Assembly (NCBI GenBank): GCA_029948255.1
Contig: JALIZF010001802.1
Location: 211,001-275,000 of the forward strand
Length of the DNA stretch: 64,000 nt
Source of the DNA: Telmatactis stephensoni
Lineage: Eukaryota; Cnidaria; Anthozoa; Actiniaria; Isophelliidae
Reading direction: 5' to 3'
The position numbers and the translations under genes are program-made. Positions 1-14,900 of this stretch are shown here, in pieces. Numbering within the stretch: position 1 is the first letter of the stretch; each line of letters begins with the position of its first letter. The notes beneath the pieces are model-generated. The model was not told the DNA's origin. It searched no databases and was given only the letters and a program-made list of their open reading frames with translations.

Positions 1-373
1 GACTGTAGCAATTCACAAATATGTCATTTATACGTATAAGATTACAGAATACGTCTTGGTAACAGTCATATTCGCATTCAGCATGAAAAATCAGTTTAGA
101 ATAGTTATGTTACCAGCCTCTACCCCAAAATGCCTTCTGGTATCTGATTTTTCGAAAATGCGCCTAGTCTAGGACTGCCTTTTATTATTTCAGGAGGAAG
201 GGTACCGCAAAACCTTACGGGGGCCTTCAAAACTTGATCTATTTTCCGACAATCATTTTTTTCCCAACCACTGTCAACCATTTAGAGCCCCAATTATCTC
301 GATCATCCCTCTTGGGAGTTCCTGGGGGTTCTGTTGTACTTTGTACATGTTGTCTCTAAACCCGTGCACTCAC

Positions 374-2901
374 CATGTATGCGCTATGGGTAGTGTATCT
401 GTATTGAGTGCTGGGCTGATTTGCAGGGTTGGTGAGAGATCAGCAAATCCTCCTGGAGGCAGCTGGGAACTGCCTGTAATGAATTGAACAAGGCGTGCAA
501 GTTCGTCTTGGGTGAAACTTGATACAATTGTCCAGAACCAGTCAATTACCTAAAAATCGAAGTGGGGAATGAGCTTTTCTCACCCCTTGCGTGACATTTT
601 ATTTATTTTTTATCCAACAGCAACGAAAATATGTTTGAAAAGAGCACACAAAAGTTGACAAAACTTAAAAAATTATGTAATTTCGATGAATAGTGCCAAA
701 GTTATGGGCAGCCGAAGTTTGTGCTTTGTGTATAGAAATCTTCGTTGGAGGGCAAGTTGTTGCCCACCACTGAACGTTTCTATACAAAAAGCACCAACTT
801 CGGCCACCCAAAACTTTGGCGCTATTCATCGAAACTGATTCAAAATTTCAAGTTTTGCTAACTTTGGTGTGCTTTTTCCAAACATATTTTTGTTCCTGTT
901 CGATTAAAATGTAAAATGTCACGCAAGGGGTGGGAAAAGCTCATTAAGTTAACGTTACGTAAGTTAACATTAGGTGCCTTATTAAGACATCCATGCGTTT
1001 GGATATCCATTTTTTTTTTTTTTGCTTTCTAGGTGAACAACAACGGATCCGGTGGTCAAATTCTACGATTAAGCCGAGTCATTCTAGAGTCTTTACAACA
1101 CGATGCATCTTTTCTTGTCGCATTGAAAAAGTCTCGAGACCTTTGCAACGTTGCGTGACGTAAAGCGTGACTATCTGGGGTAACTTTTCCCGCGCAAATG
1201 TCTTAAGAGCAGAGCCAAGCTTTACGTTTACGTTTGCAAAGTTTATTGTAATGACAAAATCAAGTCTGAAGCGCAAACCCGTAAGCATCCTCAATTTCTT
1301 TGCTACGGGAACGTAACGCCACGTAACGCTACCAGAGTAGAATTGGATCGTGGGTATGAATTTTCTCAAAACTTTTCACAAGTTGCTTTGATAAACAATC
1401 AATTGATCTCTGGTTGAGACCAACGCTCTGACCACTCGGCCATGCTGCCTCTTCACAGTAGGTATTGATAGAAGTCAGCACTCTAGCTAGTTATGATGCT
1501 AGCGCAGCCTCATCCGCAGGCATCTCTTTTTTTCTTTCTTTGGGATTCCTGTGGGATTCTTGTTCGACCTAACTAGCGCCTAGTCCTTCTCTATCGGCAA
1601 CACAGGAAACCCAAGATATATAAGAATTCAAATTCTTAGACTATAGAGACGTCTGCGAAGGAGGTTATAATGGTGCAAAGGGACAAAGACCTCAACCTTG
1701 AACTTGTTGGTATACCGTACCTTATTGGAAGACCATCCAAATAAATTTTTATGATTGGCTTTCATATCTGCCACACTAATGTGACCAGTACCACACATCA
1801 CCAACTACAAGAACAATGATAAAGTTAGATGAATATATCTACTGCAAAAAACGTCGGGAAAAAGTCCCCAACCATTTTTTCCTCGACCCTTTAAGGGTAA
1901 ACGAAAGGACATTACAAGAAGCTATAAAACCAAATTGGCCAATACTTTAACGGCTAGTAGCATAAATTAAGGAGCTTAATTAAGCACGAAACGTTTTTGT
2001 CCCTATTTTCTACTTACGCGAACCGACCGTCGTTTAAAATAACTTAATGAGTTGGGAACGAGTATTGATAATAGGGAGCTTAAGCACGAGTTTTTATTAA
2101 CATGGACGTCACGCGTGCGTTCTTGATCGTGCGCGCGCCATCATAGATGAGGTTTCTTACGTTCTAGATTTCATCTATGACGGCGTGCGCACGAACAAAA
2201 ACGTACGTTTGACGTCCGTGTTGACAAAAACGTCTCGTGCTTAAGCTCCTTAATATCGGGACAACACGTTACATTTGACTGCCGAAGGATCTCATAAGTT
2301 ACCTTCGTGCGGAATGTCATGAAGTTTCCTAGTTATGCATCAAGAGCCCCTTACCTCCAGCTCGTTCTCATCAAAGATACTCAATAAGCTGTCGGGAACA
2401 AGTTCATTCAAACCTAAAATCAGATAATAAACAACAACTAGAGTAATATTTCGCATGACTGTGAAAACGACACCACACGGTCACGGCACGGTTACGACAG
2501 GAATTTCGAATGTTAGACATCACAGCACTAACACGGTCACGGTACGGCGCAGTCCGTTTCACTCATGCGAAATCCACTCTACTGCGCACGCTCTAAATGA
2601 TTTCATCGTCCATATAATCTTAATCCGTTCGATGAAAGATGAACATTTGCTGCCCCTGCAAAGCATTACTGGGATAGATCAAGTACCTTTGAGAAAGCTT
2701 TCTACCTCCTGTTGACAGCTGCTGACCAGTCTGTACTGTGCTAGTAAGTCCAAGTACTCGAATTTATTTTCTTGGCTAACTGGAATCTGAGATCCACCAG
2801 GTTTTAGTTCTACAGTCTACAAACATCAAAAGAACAATTATCATAGTCGCATTGTGTAAAATAATTGTCAATTACAATGAAGTGTGAGAGTGTCGTCGAC
2901 G

Positions 2902-2935
<34 letters not shown>

Positions 2936-5900
2936 CGACAACGAAGAAGAAGAGGACTGAGGAGGAGTCCACCGAAAATCGACAGGGGTTTCAATGATTA
3001 TAAGGTTTAAAGACGGTGTGCCATTACGATTTTCCATTTACAATTACGATGGCTAAGATCGTAGAATTGTTTTCATTCCTAGCGATCGCGATCGCAGATA
3101 TAGACTTTGTTCTCTTTGTCAACGTAACGATCATATGGAGTTGCTTTGATCTCTACAATCGCTGAGCGGTTTTCAATCTAATCTCGTCCCCAGGGCCGAT
3201 TTTTCTTACTGCGCATGCTCGCAGAAAAACCCAGTATTTTTCTGCGGGCATGCACAGTAAGGAAAATCGGCTCTGGGGATGAGATTGAGCAGTTTCTGAA
3301 AAAAAGAAACGTATTTCCAAGTGGATTGTAATGGAATAACACTGAGGTAAGCGAATAAGGTCTGTTCTGTACTTAAGGCTTTAAGAAGCGGCAATATATA
3401 TATATATATTTACAACACTTGATACTAATCTCGCGATCTGATTGGTTGATTAGAGTGTGTCAATAAGAGGACAGACACACTGCTGACGCGTTTCGGCACA
3501 CGCTCGTTCTGTTGCCCCGTTTGAAAATGATTTTTTAACTTTTATCTCAAATAATTGTTGTAAAAAACGAATTGAAGATGGTTTTGAGTTGTCTGTCCTC
3601 TTATTGACACACTCTGTGTAAGAGGACAGACAAACCATCTTCAATTTGTTAAAGAGAGACTATCTAGGGTTCTGTATGAAGTGCCTGTTCTTTACCTTAT
3701 CGTTTATCGTTCATGCGCTGTAAGAGTTGTGGAAATGCAGTTCTTTCAATGGGTGTGGTCACTCCCGGGAGTCAGGGTTTATTTTGCTCACCTTAACAAG
3801 TTGTCCATCACTAAAGCATTCTTCTTCAAACTTCAAATCCAAGTCCTCAGGATCATTTTCTTCAATGTATTGGATTTTACTTCTGTAAAGTTGCTTGTCA
3901 TCTGTCTCAAAGTGCTATGATGGAAATAGGTATTCATTACGTCTAACTCAAGCGAAAGTCTAAAAAGTTCCAGTGCTACAGTTTAGTTCGCTCCGTCTAC
4001 AAAATTAGTTCACATACGCTAATGAACCCTTAGGATTTAGTGCTTGATAAAGAGGGTAACAGGCTATGATAAAGGCTTCATAATTTTAAGATTGCCGGTG
4101 AGGCGGTATGGGTAGAACTTACTTTAATATCAACATGTTAGTTCATTATGTGGCCGTACTTTTTGTGGAAAATCGGTAACAATACCCGGGGGAGAGAAAG
4201 GAAGAAGAAGGTGAGTTGCCGCTGAAAAAACATATATACTTACTTACGCCGATGTTCCCACCCTTAATAGAGATGGCCCTACACAACGAAAACTCACGAT
4301 AACACAGATGGTACGAGAACGTTCCTCTTAATGCGCGCGCTGTTGTCTTCAAGGTTTTAGTTCGAGAAAGCTTGTTCCGACAAAAACGTCAACTTCCAAG
4401 ACGAAGGCGCGCGGGCACGAACGTGTTCACGACGTTTCGATCGTCGTTGCGTAAAGTTTGCGTCTGAGGTTTTAGAAATAGGTTTATAATGTAGTAGTTA
4501 CCTTATATGTCACTCGTTGTCCAAGAAGTTGAGCAAGAAATGATCGTGAAAACTTAGCCTTGACATTCTGACGGCGTCCTGAACCAACAGCTGATTCGTA
4601 CAAACATTTACCGACTATACGACCAGCAAATTCGTAATATTTGAGTTTGAGATTCGGTGGGCGTCTTGGATTAGGATGAACCTGCAACAAAAAAATCACT
4701 AGTTTTAGAGCCATGTACTGCATTCTGTGGTCAGCTTGTACTTGTGATTGCTGTCCTTCTCCACAGCATACCGGTTGCTTATCTAATTTCTCCTTTCCCA
4801 CAACGTGGATTTGCTCCTCCTTTCCCCTCCCCACAGCATGGATGCTTTCCTCCTTTCCCCTCTCCACAGCATGGATGCTATACCCCTTTCCCCCTCCAGG
4901 TTTTATAATGGACTCTGAACCTGAAAGAGGGTTACCAGTTAATGGAAAAGGGCAACGAAAGTTTTGGTAACTCCAAGAGGCATTTCTTCGTCTCTATTTG
5001 TTCTCTATCTGTTTACTGGAACCAACTGTAGCATTTCCTCAGTCATCCAACTACTAGAATGCCTTTTTCCATACAAACCCTCTTAGCTCCTTTAAGACTC
5101 TCTATTAAAGACATGACAATCACCTTATAAGATATTTCTGACCTCAGTACAACTCACCAGTGCTTGAGTATCGTCGCTAAAACGCGTAAACAGTTTATTT
5201 TCGTGACCAAATAAAACACCTGATAATAAATCGAACCACTCACGTCGTACACCTCCCCAGTCTAGACCTGTAAACACATTACGGTAACTAGTTCAGAAAA
5301 AGCGTCCTAAGTATGCTGTTATCACTAAAGTTTACGCGGTCATTTCCGTTAGTCATGGGACCTGATTGTATACTGTAGTAGCAATTTTTCTGCGTTTACC
5401 GGGCGCAGTTCACGTAATACCATTATACACTTGCAAACAAAAACGTTCAAGCGAGTTGGATGGAAAGGAGCTATATAGCTAATTGCACAAACATTGACTC
5501 TTTCAAAATAATTGATAACAAAAGCCTGGACAGAAATGAACATCGTGAAATCTGTTGATCAGACGATTTGAAAGAAGCGCGTGAGACATATTTTGGTATT
5601 CCAGATTGGAGCATGTAGCGCATAATTAAAGCCTGTGGAAATCCAAATATTCCTTGCGTACCCAGCAGCCATTTTGCTCTCAGTTTCTATGTTCAATGAT
5701 TTTGAAAGGGTCAATGCTTGCGCAAATTTTTGGCTTGGAAGCAATCCCCGAAGAATGTAGAGACAGTCATATGACATGGCCGCCATGTTGGTGGTCTTGA
5801 CAAAAGAAAATCAAAATAGAAAGCATCAACTTTAATTGTTCAATTCACTCTCCAAGGAATGGTTGCAAACCAAGAACAGATATAATGCAGTTTTGATATA

Positions 5901-8900
5901 ACTGGAAAAACGGCACTGATACCGCACGGCATAGTTATGGCAGGAATTTCGCATGTTTTTTAAAGATATCAGTCAGATAAGTTTCATACTCATACGAAAA
6001 CAGTTCTATATGACCGTTCTGGTACACGAAGAAATACCAATAAAATATGAGGAAACATAGCAGATTCGATTTCTACTGATGCAAATACCTTCTTCTCCTT
6101 GAAATGTGATAGAAAACAATCTTAACCAGTCTGAACTGTACAGGGACTTACAGGCGTTGTACGACTAGAAAAGAGAACAAATGTGTTAAGGAAGGAAGGA
6201 GGGGGAAGGAAGGATGAGGAAGGAAGGAAGGGAGGGAGGGAGGGAGGGAGGGAGGGAGGGAGGGAGGGAGGGAGGGAGGGAGGGAGGGAGGGAGGGAGGG
6301 AGGGAGGGAGGGAGGAAGGAAAGCGCGCCAATTAGAGTTTTGTTCGGGATTCTATGTGTTACTGATTTCACCTTTTCTATATCATCATATAAACTCCGTA
6401 TTCCATCTCAATCTCCTCAATCAGTTTCTCATCAATGTCATCACTGACTTCTACCTCCTCGTCAGGCAAGATAAAAACTTCAACTTCGTCGTTAAATCGT
6501 ACTTGTTTCTTTGTTTCATCCTTTCCGCTGTCAATCTCACTTAACTCCAATACTTTAACCTCTTCCATTGCTTTAGCATAATCTACTTGAAAAGATTCTC
6601 TGCCACGCTCTGAAACACACCCTTGAATGGTCTGGGTTCGTTGACCACATTCTTCGGTTGGTTTTGTATATACCTCAACAGACGTGAGATCCACCTCATT
6701 TACGAGGCCAATATCTCCATAAGCATCACCTAACTGTAACTTCTCAACTTCTTCATTCCATTCTTTGAAGGTTGGTTCTACCTCTTTTAGTTCAGTCTCC
6801 AACAAAACGGCCTCTTTTGATAACACTTCATCCCTCTTGGAATCCATAGTGGAGTTCAGCAAGTCTTCTACTGATAAACTGAAAACATCATAGAAGGATC
6901 CGCTTGGAGATAAACAGGGCGGACTGGAGACACTGCTTGAGTAGCGTGGCATGAGAGCACTCTTCATCGAGAAGGAAAACTTTCCACAACTTTTGTTGGC
7001 AGGAGGAAATTCCGCAGCTCGTAAGGTCGGAGAGACGTTGTTTGAACGAAATGGTAAACAATTTCCCATAATATAATAGTTTGGTTTTTCACAGTGCAAA
7101 CACTTCCGTGTATCTAAACTAGTTATAATTAGAAATTACGAACATAATAATCACTGATGACGTCATGTGCCCACGTGATTTAGCTGCTGCACATTTAGCG
7201 CGCGGGCTCAATAATTATCCACAGGAAGCCCAATACTCACACTTTCTAACAGGTTTCGCCGGTCGATTTTTAGATTGGTGCATCCAAACTTCGATCCATG
7301 CTTGGACAACAGCTTTTGATAAAAGAATTCTTGCTTCTTTTTGAATGTTTCAGAACCGCCTACAAAAAGGAAAAAGGTGTTTTGTTTCTTCTGGGCTACC
7401 TGTGGCATTATTTCAGGAAGCCCATAACACTACTTACCAATGTTTGAAAGGACCAATCGAGAGAAAGTAGCCACCAAGACGTTTCGTTCCTTACACATGA
7501 TAGAGACAGGCGGTTGAATTCCATCATTTAATGTGAATGTTGGATGTTCAAAACTCGAGTTTGGAGGATGTAGCGTTAACTGAAAAGATAGAAAGAATGA
7601 ATAACAACAAAAAGAGATACGAGATGAATAGAAAGGTCAACTAGGAGAAGAAAAGAAGTCGTTAGCCGAAATCTCTGTTTTTTTAATAATGTTTAATGTA
7701 TTTTTATTATTATTATTTTTCATTTTAATAGCAAACGCGACGCGACGCGAAAACAACACGTGAGATGACGAATTTATCACATTCGTTCGTTGCGTGACCA
7801 CCATGACAACGTCGCGCCGACACGTTCAGGACGCCATTTCACTTGTTTTCACGTCCTCTTCTTGACGTCGGCGACGTCAACGCTCATTTCTAACAAAATT
7901 CGTCAGCGCGCGCGGCGTCCTCTTTAACGTCGACTCGAATTTGCTAAATCACTCTAATAGCAAACGCGCGACCCAACAACAGGACGTGAGATGACGAATA
8001 TATCACATTTGTTCGTTGCGTGACTACCGTGACAACGTCACGACACTACTTTCAGGACGCCATTTCGCTTCATTTCGCTTGTTTTCACGTCTTTTTCTTG
8101 ACGTCGACGACGTCAACGGTCATTTGGAACAAAATTCGTCAGCGCGCGCGACATCCCTTAACGTCACGTCGCCTTTGGTACATCAATTTACTCTTTTCAG
8201 TCAGAGACAACATGATTTAATATATGAAGCGTGACTGCAATTACACGATTTTCAAAAACTAACCTTAGTTCGTGGAGAAACACGAAACACATAAAGTCTG
8301 TGTGGAATAAATTTCAAATAAAACTCTTTGATCGCTAAATGCTGTTGATTGAAATAGTAAAAATATGGCTTAGTTATCCAACACAGAATGAATAGATAGA
8401 TGAACGAATTGAATAGACGGAAGTTGTAAGATTTATGTACCCTGAGAGCAGAGATTTTCCTAATCCTCTGCTAGCGAGCTAACGAGGGAAAAAACTATGC
8501 CGGCCCTCGCGACTATTTCTGTTGAGCATGCACAAAGATGACGTAGCAACATGTCATTTTCATGAGCTAGCCAGCGATACCTTGCCAGCGAAACTGCCAT
8601 GCGCTTGATTACGTTTGCATGCAAAAACCGGTTTTGAAACAGGTTTTTTTTTTCGAATAGACCATAATTTTTACATCCAGAAATGTGAATGCATAAATCG
8701 CGATTGCACGAAGGGGTTACTTTTCCCCTTGCTTCACGATGGGATTAGAAAAGTAACTCCTGCTTGCAGGGTAAGATTTATGAAGCACAGAAAGTGAATA
8801 AACTTTGTAACAAGAAAATGACAGACGTCTAAACAAACAAACAAAAAAAAGGATGAAATACTGTTTGCGTTTGTTCGTCCGTTTTTGTTTTGTTTTTGTT

Positions 8901-11900
8901 TGTCCCATCGTTCAACCAAAAAAGTGAATAAAATAATGATGAAAAGAAATGTATGGAAAAAATCGTTCGTGTTCGTTCATTCGTTCGTTTCTTCGTACGT
9001 ACTTTCGTGCATGCGCTTGTTCGTTAGTGCCTTCGTTCGTTAGTGCCTTCGTTTATGTGCTCGCTCGTTTGCTCGTTCGTCTGTTTCCTTGTTGTCAATA
9101 AAAACTGATAGAAGAGTACTTGAACCAGAGTCTAAAGTACCGTACCTTTGGTGAAATATAACAGTAGATTTTCTTGTTTGATACTTTATAGGAGTTTCTG
9201 TTTAGACTAGACACAGTGACATTGATCCCACTATTGCTAGCATGGCGTGTTACTGCTCTACTGTCAGTCTCAGTTGTAGGCTGCCTATCTTGTTGAACTG
9301 GGACCAGTAATGAGGAGTCATACCACACATTGTAACAATGCTTTTCAATGTTCTTCTCGACTGAAAGCCATTCCTCCACTGTGAGAATACAATAACAGAA
9401 ATCAATAACCAGGGTAAGAATACACGGAGCTCTTAGTATTGTTCCCTTCAAAATGAGCTTTTCTGCCCCTTGCGTGATTTTAATTTTTTTTATCCAACAG
9501 CAACAAAAATATAATATTTGAAAAGAGAACACGAAAGTTAGCAAAACTTGGAATTTTGAGGTAGTTTTGATGATTAGCGCTAAAGTTCTGGGTGGTTCAA
9601 GTTTGTGCTTTTTGTATAGAAACGTTCGGTCGAGAGCAACAGCTTGCCCACCAACGAACGTTTCTATACAAAATGCACACATTTCCGCCGACCATAACTT
9701 TGGCGCTATTCATCGAAACTACCTCAAAATTTCAATTTTTGCTAACTTTGGTGTGCTCTTTTCAAATGTTATATTTTTGTTCCTGTTTGATTAAAAAATT
9801 AAAATGTCACGCAAGGGGTGAGAAAAGCTCATTAAATACTGCACACTGAACATGCTGTAGGACCATCTAAGCTTCTCAGCACTCATCTCTATTTTCTCTC
9901 TTTGGGATTGCTTGCTTCTTACCTAACTAGCGCCTAGTCCCTCTCTATCGGCAACAAAGGAAACCCAAGATACATAAAAATTCAAATTCTTAGATTATAG
10001 AGACGCCTACGGAGGAGGCTAAGGGTAATCCACTGAGGCCTCAGATATACAAAAAGTCATTAAAAATGACAGCTAGCAAATGCAATTTTTGTACAGGTGG
10101 ACCTTGTCTTGTAAATATGCAAACCATATAACTGCATGCAGCTTATTAATATTTATAATGCGATGCCATGAATACAACAGCAGTTTTTGCCTAATACATA
10201 GAATTCAGTATCACGGCATTACTGTGCTATGCACCATTTTAATCAGTCAATGGCTTTGTTGTCTGAACAAAATGGAATAGCACAACACTAAGCACAGTCA
10301 GCTGTGATGCTCTAAAACTGCAGTAGTACTTACAATTGACTATCACTAGAGCAGACTCAATATAACTATGAAAATGTATGTTCAATGTCTGAGTGTTTGC
10401 ATTGGATAAGACGTCAACATTGACCAAACACAATGCTGCACGGCACTTCAAAAGACAGACTTTTTCATAGTCAACGAAACTGCTCTTATATTTCTAAGGG
10501 TTCGCTGTGATCTAAGTGACTTTTGGATGGATGTCCTGAGATTAATTTTTCCAGCATATGAAAGTTAATTATACTATTCCATACCATTGAAAAAATACCA
10601 TCAAAAAGTCACTTAGGCCATTTTCATATGGAACCCTTCACTTACTAGTGAGGGACAGTATAGTAAGAACATTGTTGTCAATTGCTGTTCCATTATAAGT
10701 GATAACACCAGTATAGCACCCTTCATCTTCTAATTTGATGTGTAATACATTAGCAACTGGATACTCTGAGATGTCAACAAATAACTCTGGGTCTACAGGG
10801 CTTGTGCTTCCAATCTAATGAACAAATGAATGACCTACTTAGTAAGGTATTTAGAAGGAAGCCACCTTGCGTACTACAGTACAACATACCAAGCCAGAGA
10901 GCATAGCCAAGGGACTGAATCCCCCCCGCGCATGTTAGTCACTCAATTAATTTCTGTTAAAAAAACTTTTAAAAGTCTTTAAAGTTTTAATTACTACACG
11001 TTTGCTACCTGCAGAAGCCAAAGTCACAAATAACCCATACCTTGAACACCAAGCCCATCTAATCAGATATTCATTTATTATTACCTTTGTTATATCAACT
11101 CTAAACTTCTTCAAATCATGACTATCAGTAATGGCACATGTGTTGCCATATTTGTCTTTGACTTGGACCAATAGTGGGGAGTATGTGTCCTTTTTAACCA
11201 CTAGCATAGATAACCTATCAACAACACAACACTTGGATGGTTCTACTGGACCTTAAAAATACAAAGAGAGTTTATAATGGCTTATCTGGAGTGAGTGAGT
11301 TATTTCAGCTATGCATTGAACAAACAAAATATATGATGACTATGAGACCAAGGGAGGAAGGAAAGAAGGAAGGAGGGAGGGAGGGAGGAAGGGGAGGAGG
11401 GACAGAGGGGGGAAAGGAAGGTAGGAAGAAGAAGGAAGGAAGGAAAAGGTTGGAATTAAATAAGGATGGAAGAAAGGAGAGGAACTGGGCAGGAGTGAGA
11501 GAGAGGGAGGGAGAGAGGGAAAGGGGGGAAGCAAGCAAGCCACTTTAAATGAAATCCTTTCCACTTTATTATATCTCTCCTTCTTTCAGTCACCTATCTC
11601 TGAGAGAAATTAGAGCATAATTGACATGCTCTAGTTTTTTGTTTGAGTGTTAAACAGATTGCACCATGCAATGACCGTATTAGTGCCAAGTTACATTATC
11701 TACAAAATCACTTGAAATTCCTCCTAAACTATGCTGTACTGCCTTTGTCAGTCATACAAAACTGCTCTTAAAACTATTAACAGACATTACCTGGCAAAAA
11801 TACTTTAGTAAATGGACTTCCCCTGATGTGGTCTCCTGCTAACAGTACAGCTATAGTATATTCACCAGCTTCACGAACTGTGAAAGTAACTTTAACTTTG

Positions 11901-14900
11901 TTGCTTTGTAAAGATTCAATGTCATCAGCACTTCCAAACTCACAAGATGTAGCTATCACAGAACTTCCATGGAGAATTTCTATAGAAATGCCGCTTCTTT
12001 CATTTACTGGGTATGCCAAAAAGTTGTATCTGTAAAACTAAATGTGTAATATAATTACATTACCATTATTTTCCACCAATTGCATAATAGACCACTTTCA
12101 AAATTACTTAATACTGAGGCTAAAGTGGATAAAACAAACGAAATGCTGGTCATGGCTGGCTGGTTTCTTTTGTTTAGTCATGTTAGCCTCATTGTCAAGC
12201 AAATTTTGAAAGTGGTCTATTACACGCTGCATTAGCCAAAGTGCTAAGGGAATGGTGCAAAAGGCTAGTGTGAACTCAACATAATGTTCAGACAGTCACT
12301 TCAATGGGCAGAGTTTTTACCATCAATGTCTCCAACTCCCTCTATTTTATAATAATATAATAATAACTTTATTAACATAGACCTCTGTTCTTCTAGCCAG
12401 GCACAGGTGCCCTACTAATTGGGGAGACAATTTGTGTGGCCTATTTTTTGGGTTGAAGCTGGGCTGGCTTTGCATGGTCTCATAGTCACCCTCCCAAATT
12501 AAAGTCACTCTTCTTCCAGCATGGGATTGGTAGTGGACCCAGGGATGTTTACCATGGCAACAACCTTGTTACTGGGAACACTGACACAACTGCAGTGACA
12601 ACAAGGTACCTAACCCCAACCTCAATATTGCTGATGAATATAAATTATGTCAAACAGTATTATGAAAAAAAGTACAGTTCACTATGATCTGCAAACTGTT
12701 ATTAGATCATAAACCACTGCCATCATTGTCATTATATACCTATTTCAATAAACATTGTCAGTATCAAGCCTACACGACTCACCCGAAAGGGAGTATGGGA
12801 AGAAATAAATAATAAAAGTTATGAAACCACAAAAATCCCACACGATTATTCAAATTCAGCTGGCTATGACCTTCAACACTAAAGAACTTCACTTACTGAT
12901 GCTAAAGTCAATACCAAAGCAGAAAAGAAAGAAAAGTTTTGCTACTACCATACTCCTTTTCGGTCTAGTCGCGTGGGCTTGAGGCCTCTCGTATTTTATG
13001 AAATAGGTGTATACACTTCAGTTATAGGTATAGACACTATATACATGCATCAACACATGCTTTACTGTACCTCAAGGTCAAAAGTCATGACTTGTCCTAC
13101 AGTGACTGGTTCCTTCCAACGCCAGTGTATTTTAGTTCTTTTAGAATATAAATAATTCCCAAGGGCATAATTCCACAAGGTGATTTTTCGGCGCTGACAA
13201 GCACTCTGTGTGCGCTTTACAAATGTCCGTAGCCGAAACATGGTGAAGAGAGAAAACAAGACATATCCCACTACTTTCGCTGAAAAAAGGAACACAATGC
13301 ATATTAGAATGTATATGGATATAGTTAGATCTATTTATTGTGCACAATTTCTGGAACACCTAATTCATGCAAAATTGTAGTATGGAAAATGATTTCAGAG
13401 CAAGTTATTGTCAGTTAAAACTTGTTGCACTAGTATCAATATTATTCAATTTATATGTTTATCAATTTTATTTAAAATTCTTTTATGTACACGCAATTCA
13501 GCCCTCCAGCTGCAAGTTGTATTTTTCAATAAACATACATCTTATTATCTATCTATCTATCATCAATCATTCTAATGTGTGCTATAAAATAATTATGATG
13601 GTACAACACCTAATTCAACACACTCCAATAAGGTATCATTTTGGGCTTTCAAGCTTCTATGCTCTATAACTTTAGATCAGGTCAACAAATTTTCAATTAC
13701 AGTGGTACCTCTATTAAGCAGACCCCTCACTAAGCAAATATCCTTTATTATATATGCAGGCACTTAACTCAGGTCTCAGTCAACATTTCTTGAAATATTT
13801 AGACTGTGAATTGGACCTCTACTTAGTGGATACCTCTGGTAAGTGGACACCAGACAAGGTTCTGAATAACTGTTGCTTAATCAGGGGTACAACAAGCTGT
13901 AGGTGTTTATAATAGGCTATTAATTAATGTAGTCAATTGAAAAACATTGTTGGGTCTAAAAACATAGAACATATAGAAGCCGAGACCGAAATGGTGCTTG
14001 GCATATCAATAATTACATTATTTCTGATTTATTTATTTACGCTGGCAGTGCCTTCGATGCTGAATTTGATGCAGGACCTGCATTGGCAGGCCAGTTTGGC
14101 CTTGATTTTTTATCGGTTGCAGGGTAAATAAATAAATCAGAATATAATTATTCACTGATCCCATGCACCATTTCAGTCTCAACTTCTATGTTCTATGTTT
14201 TTAGACCCAACAATGTTTTTTCAATTGACTATATACATTTACCTATTGTTCTGAATATCCACCATATTGACAATAAAAGGTGAAAGCAGATGTAGAAAGG
14301 ATAACCCAGAATGCTTAACAGGAAACTGTGATTTTCTTCTGAGCCTGTTGACCTCAGCTTCTTCAGAGCATACTGAAACCTTGAAAAATCACTTCTTGAA
14401 TACTCATACTTAGTTAATGTTTCCAGTGTCTCGTTATTCAAGTTTTCATTGATATCATCCATATCTTTAAATCCACGATCAACCAGCTTATCATAGTATT
14501 TTTCTACGCCATTCTTTTCCAACCAGTAATAAATAAGCAATAGATTTTGTAGCTTTAAAATGTGAATTTCAAGCTGATGGTGGTGGCGAGAGTTTTCTTG
14601 TTCATTAAGGTGTGGAAAGTACTTGGCCAGAAATGTTGATATTTCAAGTTTAACAAAGCTGTCTTTTGTCTTGATACCTTAGAGAGAATGGACATGATGT
14701 ATAAATCAAACAGAACAATGCAGTGATATATAGGATAATGCAGTGACTGGTAAGGAAGGGGGGAGGAGGACCTGACACTGTATAGCTTCAGATATATGCC
14801 AAGCACAATTATAGTCACTTGCTCATGCAGCCAGCCGTTCAGCCCATCAGTCTGCCAGCCAGTTGATTAGTCAGTCAGTCATTCTTTCTATGGGTCTGTC

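Noticed and set aside
1..373. Possible final AREL1 exon
   Set aside because: No acceptor followed by a Phe-Asn-containing HECT tail could be read on the minus strand; the exon is taken to be off the window.
1900..2900. CRISPR-like regular repeats
   Set aside because: The repeats here are inverted arms of foldback elements, not evenly spaced direct repeats.
6122..6371. Frames rich in SLPP or GREGG repeats
   Set aside because: Direct translation of the (GGGA)n microsatellite.
9567..9849. Two plus-strand frames with similar sequence, 75 and 85 codons
   Set aside because: They lie inside the palindromic MITE at 9452-9833; the mirror structure explains the matching peptides.
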